Shown: positions 1-8,713, counted from the first letter of the stretch. The stretch: 64,000 nucleotides of DNA from Thiosulfatihalobacter marinus (GCF_016019955.1 NZ_JAECRZ010000002.1:310001-374000), one strand, 5' to 3'. Notes: generated by a model not told the origin, from the letters alone. Made by a program: numbers and translations.

Positions 1-2
1 GG

Positions 3-983
3 CGTGGCTGGACCCAGCCGGGCGGTCGGCCTCACGCGGAAACCGTGGCATTGCAGCAAGCCGGTGCCAGCGCGCGCGGTGCCACGGTCTATGTCTCGCT
101 TGAGCCATGCGCCCATCACGGGCAGACCCCACCCTGCGCCAGGGCGCTGGTTGACGCGGGTGTGGCACGGGTGGTTGTGGCAGTCCAGGACAGTGATGCA
201 AGAGTTTCCGGGCGAGGATTGGCGATGTTGCGAGATGCCGGCATCGCGGTGAAACTGGGTGTTTTGGAGGACGTGGCTGCGCGTGATTTGCAAGGGTTCT
301 TTCTGAAAACCGATCTGGGTCGCCCGTTCTTGACGCTGAAGCTGGCAACAAGTCTGGACGGGCGCATTGCCACGGCCACCGGGGAAAGCCAGTGGATCAC
401 GGGGCCGGACTCTCGCCGGATGGTTCATGCGATGCGGATGCGCCATGACGCAGTGATGGTCGGCGGGGGAACAGCGCGCACGGATGATCCGATGCTGACC
501 GTGCGCGGACTGGGTGCGAATGATCAGCCTGTACGGGTGGTGGTATCCCGTCGTCTGGACATGCCCCTGATGAGCAATCTTGCCCGTACGGCCCGTGACG
601 CCCCGGTGTGGATTGCGCACGGCCCGGATGCCGACCCGGCCCTGTTGCGGGCATGGCGGGACCTGGGCGCAAAACTGTTGGCTTGCGACCTCGAAGGCGC
701 GCATGTTTCCCCGGCTTCTGTGTTGGCCGCTCTGGGGGACAGGGGCCTGACACGCGTGTTCTGTGAGGGCGGCGGCGCGCTGGCGGCATCGTTGCTGGCG
801 GCGGATCTTGTCGATGAACTGGTGACGTTTGCTGCTGGTGCGGTGTTGGGGGCCGAGGGCTATCCGGCCATTGGCGCATTGGGGGTCGAGCGCCTGCGAG
901 ATGCGCCACGGTTCGAATTGCAATCGCAGCGGGCGATGGGGGAAGACGTGATGGCAATCTGGCACCGCATCGAAGCCAGTTAG
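3..983 (+). CDS. ribD: RibD, bifunctional riboflavin deaminase/reductase, 5' end cut off
   Basis: This gene enters the window already in frame, so the first residues are missing. RibD deaminates diaminohydroxyphosphoribosylaminopyrimidine and then reduces the ribose, which are the second and third steps of riboflavin synthesis in the cytoplasm. The zinc deaminase signature is visible: HAE at about nt 33-41 within GGRPHAETVAL, then PCAHHGQTPPC, which supplies the two cysteine ligands. The C-terminal reductase domain follows from about nt 330 (KLATSLDGRIA, GGGTARTDDP, FCEGGGALAASLL). The TAG stop (981-983) shares three bases with the TAA stop of the convergent kpsC gene. The rest of the riboflavin genes resume on the same strand only at 5651. 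Confidence 0.95.
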   Translation, partial: RGWTQPGGRPHAETVALQQAGASARGATVYVSLEPCAHHGQTPPCARALVDAGVARVVVAVQDSDARVSGRGLAMLRDAGIAVKLGVLEDVAARDLQGFFLKTDLGRPFLTLKLATSLDGRIATATGESQWITGPDSRRMVHAMRMRHDAVMVGGGTARTDDPMLTVRGLGANDQPVRVVVSRRLDMPLMSNLARTARDAPVWIAHGPDADPALLRAWRDLGAKLLACDLEGAHVSPASVLAALGDRGLTRVFCEGGGALAASLLAADLVDELVTFAAGAVLGAEGYPAIGALGVERLRDAPRFELQSQRAMGEDVMAIWHRIEAS

Positions 984-2977
984 CGCCACATCCCCTGAAA
1001 ACTGGCGAACTGCCCCTGAAGCTTGGACAGTAACCGATTGAACGTTCCAGGGTGGGGGATGTCGCCGTTGGCCAGCCTTTCGATGGCGGTCTCCACAGGG
1101 CAGGGCTGATTGCTGACCGGATCGAAATATCGCGGATAGTCGATCAGTGTGGCATGGACCAGTCCTGCCAACGTCGGCCTCGCCATGCGCCGCGCCGGTA
1201 TCGTGCCGCGATCGTCTGTCAGACCCCAACCGGCATAGAACGGCGCCCCGAACGTGACAACGCGGCATCCCCGCAAAAGCGCTTCGAACCCGGTGAGCGA
1301 AGTCATTGTCCACACTTCGTCCACGTCTTGTAGCAAGGTGGCCATGTCAGCGTGGCGCACAACCATGTCAGCGATATCTCCGGCATCCGGCAGGGCGCCT
1401 GCCCGCAGTCCAGCCTCGACATCGGGGTGGGGCTTGTAGATCAGGACCGCATTCGGATTGGCCTGCCGCGCGGCCAGAAGCAATGCGCGATTGGTGCGGA
1501 TCGTGTCGGCGCCGGTGAGGATCGAAGCGTCGTCCTCGACCTGCCCGGGCACCAGAATGCGGTGTCCCGGCATCAGATCGAACCTGTCGCCGTCAAGATT
1601 GTATTTGCTGATACCCATCTTGCATATGCGCCGCACCAATGCCTCTGCCCGCAAGGTTTGATCCGGGCGCAGGTTTTCTCGAGCGGCAATCAGCCGTTCC
1701 AGCCGGCTTGGCTGCTGCGGGTCATAGTAAATACCCAGGTCGTCACACACCAGTGACAAGGGGGGCACCAATTCCGCTCCCAGACCGCGAGAGCGCACAA
1801 ACCCGTCCTCGACGCGCACAGACGCTTCCGGGCCCGGTTTGCTGGCCCAGACCATGGAGGGCCGGTCCGGCGCGGTTCTGTCAAATCTCAGCGGTTTGAC
1901 GCTGCCAAAGAACTTCTGGAGGGGTTTGCGCTTCCACAGACGCATTCCATGGGCATTCCAGCCGCGCCGGTCCTCGCGCCAGGCGCGGGTTTGAGCCTCG
2001 AACTGGTTGATGGTCTCTTCCAGGGTGCAAAGCTGGTCCCGGCAGGGATCGTACCATGTCGGATACAGGAACATCGCCGCCGAAAACAACTGGGCGCGGG
2101 TCAGCTGCCTTTGTCGGCGGGCCACCGGAAACTCGTCTGTGGTTAATCCCCATCCGGCGTAGAACGGCTGCCCGAAAATGCGTGGTCTGTGTCCGGCGAA
2201 GATCGCCTCGAATCCCATTTGCGACGAAACGGTATAGACCCCAACTGCGCCCTCGAACAGTACCCATGGGCTAAGTGATTCTGTACAAACAGAAATTCTA
2301 TCGTTTACATCCTCTGGGCCAAAATAGCCGGACCGCTGCCCGGCAGTGGTTTCCGGGTGGGTCTTGATGACGACGGGGCATCCGGGGTGTTCTTCCTGGG
2401 CCATGACAAGCATTTCACGAAACCGCGCGTGATCCGCGCCGCTGGCTGTGACGGACGCGTCGCCCCGTGTCTGATCGATGACCAGAACATATCCGGGCGG
2501 CGGCGGTGGCAGGGTGGGGTCGAGCCCGGCGTATTTGGTAAGATGGGCCTCGCGCAAACGTTCGATTGCGCCGCGTGCGCGGTTCAATAGCGCAGTGTCG
2601 TCAAGCGGATGGGTGGCGAGCAAGGTTTCGATGTCGCTGGGTCGGGACGGATCGAAATGCGGGGCTTTGGTGTCAAGGAACAGGCCCAGTGGCGCTTCCC
2701 TGGCGACGCGCCCCGGATGGAGAGACCGAAGAAAAGCGTCTTCGACATACAGCAGGCAGGCGCCGGTTTTCGCGGCGATGGCCTTGCCACGGTGCGCAGT
2801 TGGGCTTTGCCCCCAAACTGCAACCAGATCTTCCGCCTTGGGGCGCCCCAGCCGGATATCGTATCCGGCCAGAGACAGGATGCGACGCAAGCGGCGCTGG
2901 GTATAGAAGCCGCCATTGAATGCAAAAAGCCGCCGGGATGAGTTCCCGGCGGTTTTTTCGCCTGCCTGAGGTGTCAC
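980..2977 (-). CDS. kpsC: KpsC-type capsule polysaccharide protein (double Kdo-transferase-like)
   Basis: The protein is about 665 aa and has two tandem Capsule_synth modules, as in KpsC, which builds the poly-beta-Kdo linker between the capsule polysaccharide and its lipid anchor at the inner membrane. Each module ends in the same signature: GQPFYAGWGLT in the first and GAPFYAGWGLT in the second. Each also has a TGFEA- or MGFEA-type element and a KTHPE or KPHPD motif. The frame is open further upstream, into the neighbouring gene. The GTG at 2977, two bases after that gene's stop, is the most plausible start, but no strong Shine-Dalgarno is visible. Codons 7-18 encode a terminator-like hairpin, so the start remains uncertain. 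Upstream genes of the same strand are the export lipoprotein and kpsS. Confidence 0.88.
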   Translation of the reverse strand: MTPQAGEKTAGNSSRRLFAFNGGFYTQRRLRRILSLAGYDIRLGRPKAEDLVAVWGQSPTAHRGKAIAAKTGACLLYVEDAFLRSLHPGRVAREAPLGLFLDTKAPHFDPSRPSDIETLLATHPLDDTALLNRARGAIERLREAHLTKYAGLDPTLPPPPPGYVLVIDQTRGDASVTASGADHARFREMLVMAQEEHPGCPVVIKTHPETTAGQRSGYFGPEDVNDRISVCTESLSPWVLFEGAVGVYTVSSQMGFEAIFAGHRPRIFGQPFYAGWGLTTDEFPVARRQRQLTRAQLFSAAMFLYPTWYDPCRDQLCTLEETINQFEAQTRAWREDRRGWNAHGMRLWKRKPLQKFFGSVKPLRFDRTAPDRPSMVWASKPGPEASVRVEDGFVRSRGLGAELVPPLSLVCDDLGIYYDPQQPSRLERLIAARENLRPDQTLRAEALVRRICKMGISKYNLDGDRFDLMPGHRILVPGQVEDDASILTGADTIRTNRALLLAARQANPNAVLIYKPHPDVEAGLRAGALPDAGDIADMVVRHADMATLLQDVDEVWTMTSLTGFEALLRGCRVVTFGAPFYAGWGLTDDRGTIPARRMARPTLAGLVHATLIDYPRYFDPVSNQPCPVETAIERLANGDIPHPGTFNRLLSKLQGQFASFQGMWR
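2924..2958. terminator. Bidirectional terminator-like hairpin at the 5' end of kpsC
   Basis: CCGCCGGGA (2930-2938) and TCCCGGCGG (2944-2952) form a perfect 9-bp stem with a 5-base loop. Five A (2924-2928) lie on one side and six T (2953-2958) on the other, so the structure reads as an intrinsic terminator in both directions. It sits just after the export lipoprotein gene and inside the first codons of kpsC as called here. It could end the upstream transcript or attenuate kpsC. Confidence 0.7.
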
Positions 2978-2979
2978 GG

Positions 2980-4116
2980 TCAGAGGCTGCCCAGACCGCT
3001 GAGCGTGTCGGCCGAGGTCAGAGTACCGGTGATGGCCGCGATGGTCTTGTTCCACGTTGTGATTGGCGCTTCGGTCACATAAAGCGTGTCACCGTCGCGG
3101 ATCACGAAATCGCGGGCCATGAACATGCCGTTCGGCTTGGTGAGGTCCAGAACATAGACCATGCGTTGCGCGCCCTTGAGATCGGAGCGGCCCAATACCT
3201 GATTGGTTATCGCGTCGGCCTCGTTGCGCAAAATGAACACGCCGGTGGGATCGCCCGTGGTGGCGGACAGCCCGCCGACCTGGGCAATGGCTTCGATGGC
3301 TGACAGATCCTTGGTTGTGAAATTCACGCGGCTTTGCGTGCCGGTGGCACCCAAAGCGGTGAACGCGCGGGTATCTTCCTCGACCAGGATGCGATCGCCA
3401 CCACGCAAAGCGATGTCCAGTTCCGGGTTGTCATAGAGATCCTGAAACCAGATTTGCCCGGATTGCTTGCCGCGCAAAACGGTGATCTGCGCAATTTCCG
3501 GCACGATGGTTACACCACCGGCATTTGCGAGCATGGTGGAAAGTGTCCGTGTCGGGCGTTCGATCGGATAGACGCCCTGGGCGCCGACCGAGCCGATCAA
3601 CGACACAGTGGAGCCGTCCCCGGCTGCGCGACGCACTTCGACCTGGGGATCGGGTGTCTGTTCTTCGAGCTTGGCAGAAATGACGCGGCGGATACCTTCG
3701 GGTGTGTTGCCCGCTGCGCGGATTCGTCCGGCATAGGGCACGAAGATGAACCCGGCCCCGTCCACCTGTACTTCTTCCAGAATCGCCGCCACTTGGCCTT
3801 CGGGGCCAAGCAGGGGCTTGTCGACGTTTTCCCAGATTGTCAGCGAAAGGATATCACCGGGGCGGATCGTATCAGAGCCAAGTTGGCCAGCGTTCTTGAA
3901 ATCTTCGGAAAATCCCAGAGCGGGGACCACGGCCGTGGCGCGGGTGACACGGTCATTTACAGCCACGACAAAGGCATCCCCTTCGCGCTGGACGGATCCG
4001 GCATAGATTTCGCGTTTGTTCGGACCGGGGCGTGGCACCAGCGAACAAGACGCCACGACGGCCCCAAAGGCCACGATGGTGGCGCACTTCGCCCATCGGG
4101 TTTGTAGGAGTTTCAC
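2980..4116 (-). CDS. Polysaccharide export lipoprotein (Wza/KpsD family)
   Basis: This 378-aa protein resembles outer-membrane polysaccharide secretins. It starts with a basic n-region and a hydrophobic stretch ending VVASCS at about residues 21-26, which is a lipobox with Cys24 or near it as the lipidated residue. A Poly_export domain follows (IRPGDILSLTIWE at about residues 85-97), then SLBB-like repeats (VSLIGSVGAQGVYPI and the region around LRGGDRILVEEDTR). Such proteins form the channel that moves capsule chains across the periplasm and outer membrane. It lies between kpsS and kpsC on the same strand, 96 bp after kpsS, so the three are probably one transcript. No KpsM/T transporter or KpsE is in this cassette. 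Confidence 0.9.
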   Translation of the reverse strand: MKLLQTRWAKCATIVAFGAVVASCSLVPRPGPNKREIYAGSVQREGDAFVVAVNDRVTRATAVVPALGFSEDFKNAGQLGSDTIRPGDILSLTIWENVDKPLLGPEGQVAAILEEVQVDGAGFIFVPYAGRIRAAGNTPEGIRRVISAKLEEQTPDPQVEVRRAAGDGSTVSLIGSVGAQGVYPIERPTRTLSTMLANAGGVTIVPEIAQITVLRGKQSGQIWFQDLYDNPELDIALRGGDRILVEEDTRAFTALGATGTQSRVNFTTKDLSAIEAIAQVGGLSATTGDPTGVFILRNEADAITNQVLGRSDLKGAQRMVYVLDLTKPNGMFMARDFVIRDGDTLYVTEAPITTWNKTIAAITGTLTSADTLSGLGSL

Positions 4117-4212
4117 TGCTCGGTCTCCTCGACCTTGTTATGTTCTGCCTCAGGTTTTTCCGACAACCTACCGGAATCCGTTCCAAAAATCCAGCGCTAG
4201 ACCTTGTGTCGG

Positions 4213-5505
4213 TTACTTCACCAGACGCAACTGTTGCCTTGGCGCCGCTGTTCCCGTGCGCAGGGCGTCATAGGGATCATGGGGTGACAACATCATGTCG
4301 ACCACATGGCGTAGCAACTGGCGGCGCCCACGCGCGGAATAGAACCCACCGGGCACCTGGCTGGTTTCAAGCAGAAAACGGCGATAGGTTTTATATGCCG
4401 CATTGTCAGGGCGGGTGGCCCCGGCAAAAAAATCCGTCAGGGGCTGCGTGCTGACGAATTCGGGCTGGTTGTAAACCGCATTGCCGAACACCTTGATCGG
4501 AATGCCGCGCCAAAGTACCTGCTGGGCTGCGGTGGAATTCACGGTAACAGCGCCCCGAGCATCGTTGAGAAGCTGTGCCAGCTTGCCCCCGCGCACGTAG
4601 TGGACTCTGTCGGCGATCCCGCTTTGTCGCGCCAGGCGCGAGATTTCGCGGCGCAGGGGAACGCGCCCGTCTTCGAGCGGATGCGCCTTGAAAACAAGGT
4701 GGTGATGGCGTGGCGCGCCTTTGGCGAAATTCGCGATCACAAGCTTCAGGAAATCTGTCATGCTGTCGAACGGAGAGTGCATTTGAAAGCTGCTGTCATG
4801 TTCAAGTTGCAACAGTGCGAGGTGATACGGAAAACCGCCATAACGAATGCGCAGCGTGGCGAGGCGACGCTCGATGGCCTGGAACGGCATCAGCACAAGC
4901 CTGCGCAGGTAAAGCTGAAACTCGCGTGTAACTGTCAGCGCCCTGTGGGGGCGGAAATTGCGGTAGTTGCGGTTCGCAAACATGACAAACCAGTGATAGA
5001 GCGCGCCATAAAACACATGCTGGCGCATGTCGCCCCAATGGCCCGGTGGCAGCGGCGCCTCCATGTCGGACCCTTCCAGCGCCTGCTCCATCTGCTGGAC
5101 GGTCATGTTCATCAGGCGGGAATTGCCGTTGGAGCCGCCGCGTTCATAAGTCACCCAGTAAGGCCGCAGATAGCCCTCTTCGAAGACATGCACGGCGATC
5201 CCGGCTTGTCGGGCCCGGGCCACGGCCTGGGCATGGATCGGGCGGGTGTCGCCATAAAGGACAATGTCGGTGATGCCTTTTTCAGCCAGAATTTTGTCAA
5301 AGGTGGCGGGCCAGTCTTCCGGGGCATCGCGGTAGGGAATGTAGGTGGCGGCGTTACGCCAGAAGGCGCGGTCGCCGGCGTTGAAGCCCACGCGCCAGAC
5401 CTGCGCGCCCGAGCGGCAAAGCATGCGCGCCAGCCCTGCAAAGAACGGGCCATGCGGCCCTTGCAGGAACAGGAATACCCGGTTATCGCCACTCGAATGG
5501 GTCAT
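4213..5505 (-). CDS. kpsS: KpsS-type capsule polysaccharide protein
   Basis: The protein is 430 aa and carries a single Capsule_synth domain. It opens with VFLFLQGPHGPFFAGLARML and continues with FEEGYLRPYW at about residues 130-139, a hallmark of KpsS-type proteins. KAHPLEDGR and the AVTVNSTAAQQVLWRGIPIKVFG region follow near residues 290-350. KpsS is the transferase that adds the first Kdo residue to lyso-phosphatidylglycerol and works with KpsC. It is the first gene of the reverse-strand cassette. The 145 bp between it and ribE (5506-5650) must hold its promoter and face ribE. A weak Shine-Dalgarno precedes the ATG at 5505. Confidence 0.9.
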   Translation of the reverse strand: MTHSSGDNRVFLFLQGPHGPFFAGLARMLCRSGAQVWRVGFNAGDRAFWRNAATYIPYRDAPEDWPATFDKILAEKGITDIVLYGDTRPIHAQAVARARQAGIAVHVFEEGYLRPYWVTYERGGSNGNSRLMNMTVQQMEQALEGSDMEAPLPPGHWGDMRQHVFYGALYHWFVMFANRNYRNFRPHRALTVTREFQLYLRRLVLMPFQAIERRLATLRIRYGGFPYHLALLQLEHDSSFQMHSPFDSMTDFLKLVIANFAKGAPRHHHLVFKAHPLEDGRVPLRREISRLARQSGIADRVHYVRGGKLAQLLNDARGAVTVNSTAAQQVLWRGIPIKVFGNAVYNQPEFVSTQPLTDFFAGATRPDNAAYKTYRRFLLETSQVPGGFYSARGRRQLLRHVVDMMLSPHDPYDALRTGTAAPRQQLRLVK

Positions 5506-5650
5506 GTCAGCCTGTGCTCAAACGTTGTTTTCAAGTCAGATTAGCGGTTAGTTGCGGCAGAAATAAGGGGACATTTTGCCGAAGCGTGGCGGGTTGTCAG
5601 GCAGGGGTAGGGGCTGTAGGTCTGGAGCGAACAAGATATGGGGGTTGGCG

Positions 5651-6241
5651 GTGTTTACCGGGATCATCACGGATATTGGCGAAGTGCGCGCGCTGGAAAA
5701 GCGAGGCGATCTGCGGGCGCGGATCGCGACGGGGTATGACACGGGCGGGATCGAGCTTGGGGCGTCGATTGCCAGCGACGGGGTTTGTCTGACGGTGATC
5801 GACCTGGGGGCGGGCTGGTATGATGTGGAGATCAGCGCCGAAACCGTGTCCAGGACCAATCTTGGAGACTGGACGGTCGGCAAGCGGGTCAATCTGGAGC
5901 GCGCGCTGAAAGTGGGCGATGAACTTGGCGGTCATATCGTGTCGGGCCATGTCGATGGGGTGGCCGTGATCGTGGATATGAAGGACGAGGGGGACAGCAC
6001 CCGGTTCACGTTCAAGACGCCGGAATCATTGGCGAAATTCATTGCGCCCAAAGGATCTGTGGCGTTGAACGGCACGTCGCTGACCGTGAACGAGGTGGAT
6101 GGCTGCCAGTTCGGGATCAACGTGATCCCGCATACCAAGGAGGCCACGACCTGGGGGGACGCCCGGATCGGAGACAGGGTGAACCTGGAGATCGACACGT
6201 TGGCGCGCTATGTGGCGCGGCTGGCGGAGATGTCGGGTTAA
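5651..6241 (+). CDS. ribE: Riboflavin synthase alpha chain
   Basis: This enzyme joins two molecules of 6,7-dimethyl-8-ribityllumazine into riboflavin, the last step of the pathway. The frame runs upstream to 5576, but the family starts M/V-F-T-G-I-I, which fits the GTG at 5651 and gives 196 aa, the usual size. Two lumazine-binding repeats are visible: the first covers FTGIITDIGEV to about residue 90, and the second runs from HIVSGHVDGVA through GTSLTVNEVDGCQFGINVIPHT. It is the first riboflavin gene after the capsule cassette and is followed by a 328-bp spacer before ribB. Some annotations call it ribC. Confidence 0.93.
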   Translation: MFTGIITDIGEVRALEKRGDLRARIATGYDTGGIELGASIASDGVCLTVIDLGAGWYDVEISAETVSRTNLGDWTVGKRVNLERALKVGDELGGHIVSGHVDGVAVIVDMKDEGDSTRFTFKTPESLAKFIAPKGSVALNGTSLTVNEVDGCQFGINVIPHTKEATTWGDARIGDRVNLEIDTLARYVARLAEMSG

Positions 6242-6393
6242 CGGCCATTCGGGGGTGAAATCGCCTGTCGGCGTCACGTCGGTATCATGTCGGTATTGTG
6301 TCGGTGCAAGACCTGCCTGTGTCAGGCAGATCCGTTCGTGTTGACGAGTGTTGCGAAAGCGTTGGCGGCGAGCGGCATCGCGTGCGGGGCAGG

Positions 6394-6466
6394 TTGGGGG
6401 GCCAGCCCCCCAAATGGGGAAATCGGAGATTTCCCCGCCCCCCGGAGTATTTCGGGCAAAATGAAG
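6394..6466 (+). repeat. Dispersed intergenic repeat, copy A, in the 328-bp ribE-ribB gap
   Basis: Two adjacent hairpins lie here: six G and six C flanked by TT/AA (6394-6413), and GGGGAAATC with GATTTCCCC (6416-6436, 9-bp stem). They are followed by a 26-base core (6441-6466) that begins CCCGGAGTATTT and ends GGCAAAATGAAG. The core matches copy B at 62802-62827 in 24 of 26 positions, and copy C at 30048-30075 more loosely. The rest of 6242-6569 shows no gene. A run at 6249-6260 recalls part of an FMN riboswitch but the rest of the fold is absent. Confidence 0.75.
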
Positions 6467-6569
6467 AGGCGGTGTTCCGTCGCGTCGGGGGCGAAGAACG
6501 CCGACCCGGCACTGGCATTCAAGCGGGTCATGGTCTATCTGAGCCACACCACTGGCCGGAGAGTATCCC

Positions 6570-7691
6570 ATGACCTTTGAAACACCGGGTCCTGTCGAGC
6601 AGAGCCTGCGCGACGCGATCAGCCCGATCGAAGAGATCATCGACGACGCGCGCAACGGGCGCATGTACATTCTTGTCGATCACGAGGATCGCGAGAACGA
6701 GGGCGATCTTATCATTCCGGCCGAGTTTGCGGATGCGGCGGCGGTGAATTTCATGGCCACGCATGGGCGCGGGCTGATCTGTTTGCCGATGACGGCTGAA
6801 CGGATCGACCGGCTGGGCCTGCCGATGATGGCGGTGAACAATTCGTCGCGCCACGAGACTGCCTTTACGGTGTCGATCGAAGCGCGCGAGGGGGTCAGCA
6901 CCGGGATTTCGGCGCAGGACCGGGCGCTGACCATTGCCACGGCGATCAACGAACAGAACACGATGGCGTCGCTGGCCACGCCGGGCCATGTGTTTCCGCT
7001 GCGCGCCAAGCGGGGCGGCGTGCTGGTGCGGGCCGGGCATACCGAGGCTTCGGTGGATATTTCGCGCCTGGCGGGGCTGCATCCCAGCGCGGTCATCTGC
7101 GAGATCATGAACGCGGACGGCACCATGTCGCGCCTGCCGGAGCTGGTGACGTTCGCCAGGGCGCATGGGCTGAAGATCGGCACCATCAGCGACCTGATCG
7201 CCTATCGGTCGCGCAATGACAATCTTGTGGTGGAGACCAGGCGCGAACCTGTTGCCTCGGAATTTGGCGGCGATTGGGAGATGCGGATTTTTACCGACCA
7301 AATTCATGGCGTGGAACATGTGGTGCTGATCAAGGGCGACATCAGCACGTCCGAGCCGGTTCTGGTGCGCACCCATGCGTTGCACGAGGCCAGCGACGTT
7401 CTGGGGCTGGGGCCGAAGCCGGCAGACGAGCTGCCGCGCGCCATGCGGATCATTGCCGGGGCCGGGCGCGGGGTGGTGTGTCTGTTCCGCGAGCCGCGCC
7501 ATAGCCTTTATGCTGACGAGGATGAAGGGCCGCGCACCATCAAGCATACCGGTTTGGGGGCGCAGATGCTGTCGAATATGGGGTTGAAGGAACTGGTGCT
7601 TTTGACGGATTCACCCCGGACGCGGTATCTGGGGCTGGACGCCTATGGGCTGAGTATCGTGGGCACGCGCCCGATTATGGCGGAGGACTAG
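6570..7691 (+). CDS. ribB: 3,4-dihydroxy-2-butanone 4-phosphate synthase with degenerate GTP cyclohydrolase II domain
   Basis: The 373-aa protein has the two-domain RibBA layout. The N-terminal domain (about residues 15-215) keeps the RibB features: DHEDRENEGDLI, ATHGRGLICLPM, GHVFPLRAKRGGVLVRAGHTEA and the Glu in ICEIMN. It makes the four-carbon unit of riboflavin from ribulose 5-phosphate. The C-terminal part (about 225-373) aligns with GTP cyclohydrolase II, but the zinc-binding stretch normally written C-x-TGD-...-RCDCG reads THALHEASDVLGLG and has no cysteine. By family knowledge this half should not open GTP, so a separate ribA is expected elsewhere in the genome. ribH follows three bases after the stop. 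Confidence 0.93.
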   Translation: MTFETPGPVEQSLRDAISPIEEIIDDARNGRMYILVDHEDRENEGDLIIPAEFADAAAVNFMATHGRGLICLPMTAERIDRLGLPMMAVNNSSRHETAFTVSIEAREGVSTGISAQDRALTIATAINEQNTMASLATPGHVFPLRAKRGGVLVRAGHTEASVDISRLAGLHPSAVICEIMNADGTMSRLPELVTFARAHGLKIGTISDLIAYRSRNDNLVVETRREPVASEFGGDWEMRIFTDQIHGVEHVVLIKGDISTSEPVLVRTHALHEASDVLGLGPKPADELPRAMRIIAGAGRGVVCLFREPRHSLYADEDEGPRTIKHTGLGAQMLSNMGLKELVLLTDSPRTRYLGLDAYGLSIVGTRPIMAED

Positions 7692-7694
7692 ACA

Positions 7695-8246
7695 ATGGCG
7701 AGAGCGGAACAACATTACATTCTGCCGCGACCGGCGTTTGACAGGCCGGTCAAGCTGCTGATCGTGCGCGCGCCCTATTACAAGGATATCGCGGACAATT
7801 TGTTGGCGGGAGCGATTGCCGAGATCGAGGCCGTAGGTGGCCGCCATGACCTGGTGGATGTGCCTGGCGCGCTGGAGGTTCCCACCGCGATCGGGATTGC
7901 CGAGCGGATGAGCAATTTTGACGGCTATGTGGCGTTGGGATGCGTCATCCGCGGCGAGACCACCCATTATGAGACGGTGTGCAACGACAGCAGCCGCGCG
8001 CTTCAGATGCTGGGCTTGCAGGGGCTGTGCATCGGCAATGGTATCCTGACGGTGGAAAACCGCCCGCAGGCAGAAGTGCGTGCCGACCCGGAGGACCAGA
8101 ACAAGGGTGGCGGCGCGGCGGCGGCGGCCTTGCATCTGATCGCGCTTGCCCGTAAGTGGGGCGGCCAGCGCAAGGGCGTGGGTTTTCTGCCCGAGTCCGA
8201 AGAGTACAGGATCGCTGGCGAGTTGAAGGACAACCCCACCGCATGA
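7695..8246 (+). CDS. ribH: 6,7-dimethyl-8-ribityllumazine synthase
   Basis: This 183-aa lumazine synthase condenses the RibB product with the pyrimidine from RibD/RibA. Visible elements are the nucleotide-contact loop in VDVPGALEVPTAI, and GCVIRGETTHYE, which holds the catalytic region. The conserved histidine is in ETTHYE. A tail of about 20 residues precedes the core and is longer than in the shortest homologues. The stop overlaps the start of nusB in an ATGA arrangement (8243-8246), which implies translational coupling of ribB, ribH and nusB in one operon. Confidence 0.95.
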   Translation: MARAEQHYILPRPAFDRPVKLLIVRAPYYKDIADNLLAGAIAEIEAVGGRHDLVDVPGALEVPTAIGIAERMSNFDGYVALGCVIRGETTHYETVCNDSSRALQMLGLQGLCIGNGILTVENRPQAEVRADPEDQNKGGGAAAAALHLIALARKWGGQRKGVGFLPESEEYRIAGELKDNPTA

Positions 8247-8713
8247 CCCTTTCCGGCAATCAGAAACGCAAGATGAAATCCGCCGCGCGGCTTTATTCCG
8301 TGCAGGCATTGTTCCAGATGGAAAGCTCTGGCCAGACCGTGGATCAGGTACGGGTCGAGTTTCTGGACCACCGTTTTGGCGCGCAGGTCGATGAAGCCAC
8401 CGACATGATCGAGGGAGATCAGGGCCATTTCATCAAGACGCTGGAAGATGCGGTGAATTATCAGGCGTCGATCGACCAGATGACGGATCGCGGCCTGGTG
8501 GCGAAATGGCCGATCAACCGGATCGATCCGACATTGCGCGCCTTGTTCCGGGCGGCGGGGGCCGAGCTTTTGCAATCCGGGACACCGCCCAAAGTGGTGA
8601 TCAGCGAGTATGTGGCGATTGCCCGGGCATTTTTTCCGGAAGGCAAAGAGGCGAAATTTGTCAACGCCGTGTTGGATCACGTGGCGCGCGAGGCGAGGCC
8701 CGAGGCGTTCTGA
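8243..8713 (+). CDS. nusB: Transcription antitermination factor NusB
   Basis: NusB binds boxA RNA together with S10 (NusE) and takes part in rRNA antitermination. The frame is open back to 8156, but the ATG at 8243 overlaps the ribH stop and gives 156 aa, which suits the family. The N-terminus has the expected arginine-rich helix, KSAARLYSVQALFQME, and the C-terminal half shows INRIDPTLRALFRAAGAELL and VVISEYVAIARAF, which correspond to the NusB core helices. The ribH-nusB pairing is common in proteobacteria. Confidence 0.95.
   Translation: MTLSGNQKRKMKSAARLYSVQALFQMESSGQTVDQVRVEFLDHRFGAQVDEATDMIEGDQGHFIKTLEDAVNYQASIDQMTDRGLVAKWPINRIDPTLRALFRAAGAELLQSGTPPKVVISEYVAIARAFFPEGKEAKFVNAVLDHVAREARPEAF

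Noticed and set aside
4600..5544. Forward frame of 314 codons opposite kpsS
   Set aside because: The reverse strand encodes a KpsS protein with family motifs over the same stretch; the forward product matches nothing.
6242..6569. FMN riboswitch before ribB
   Set aside because: GGGGGTGAAAT at 6250-6260 recalls the start of the element, but the other conserved segments and the closing stem are missing.
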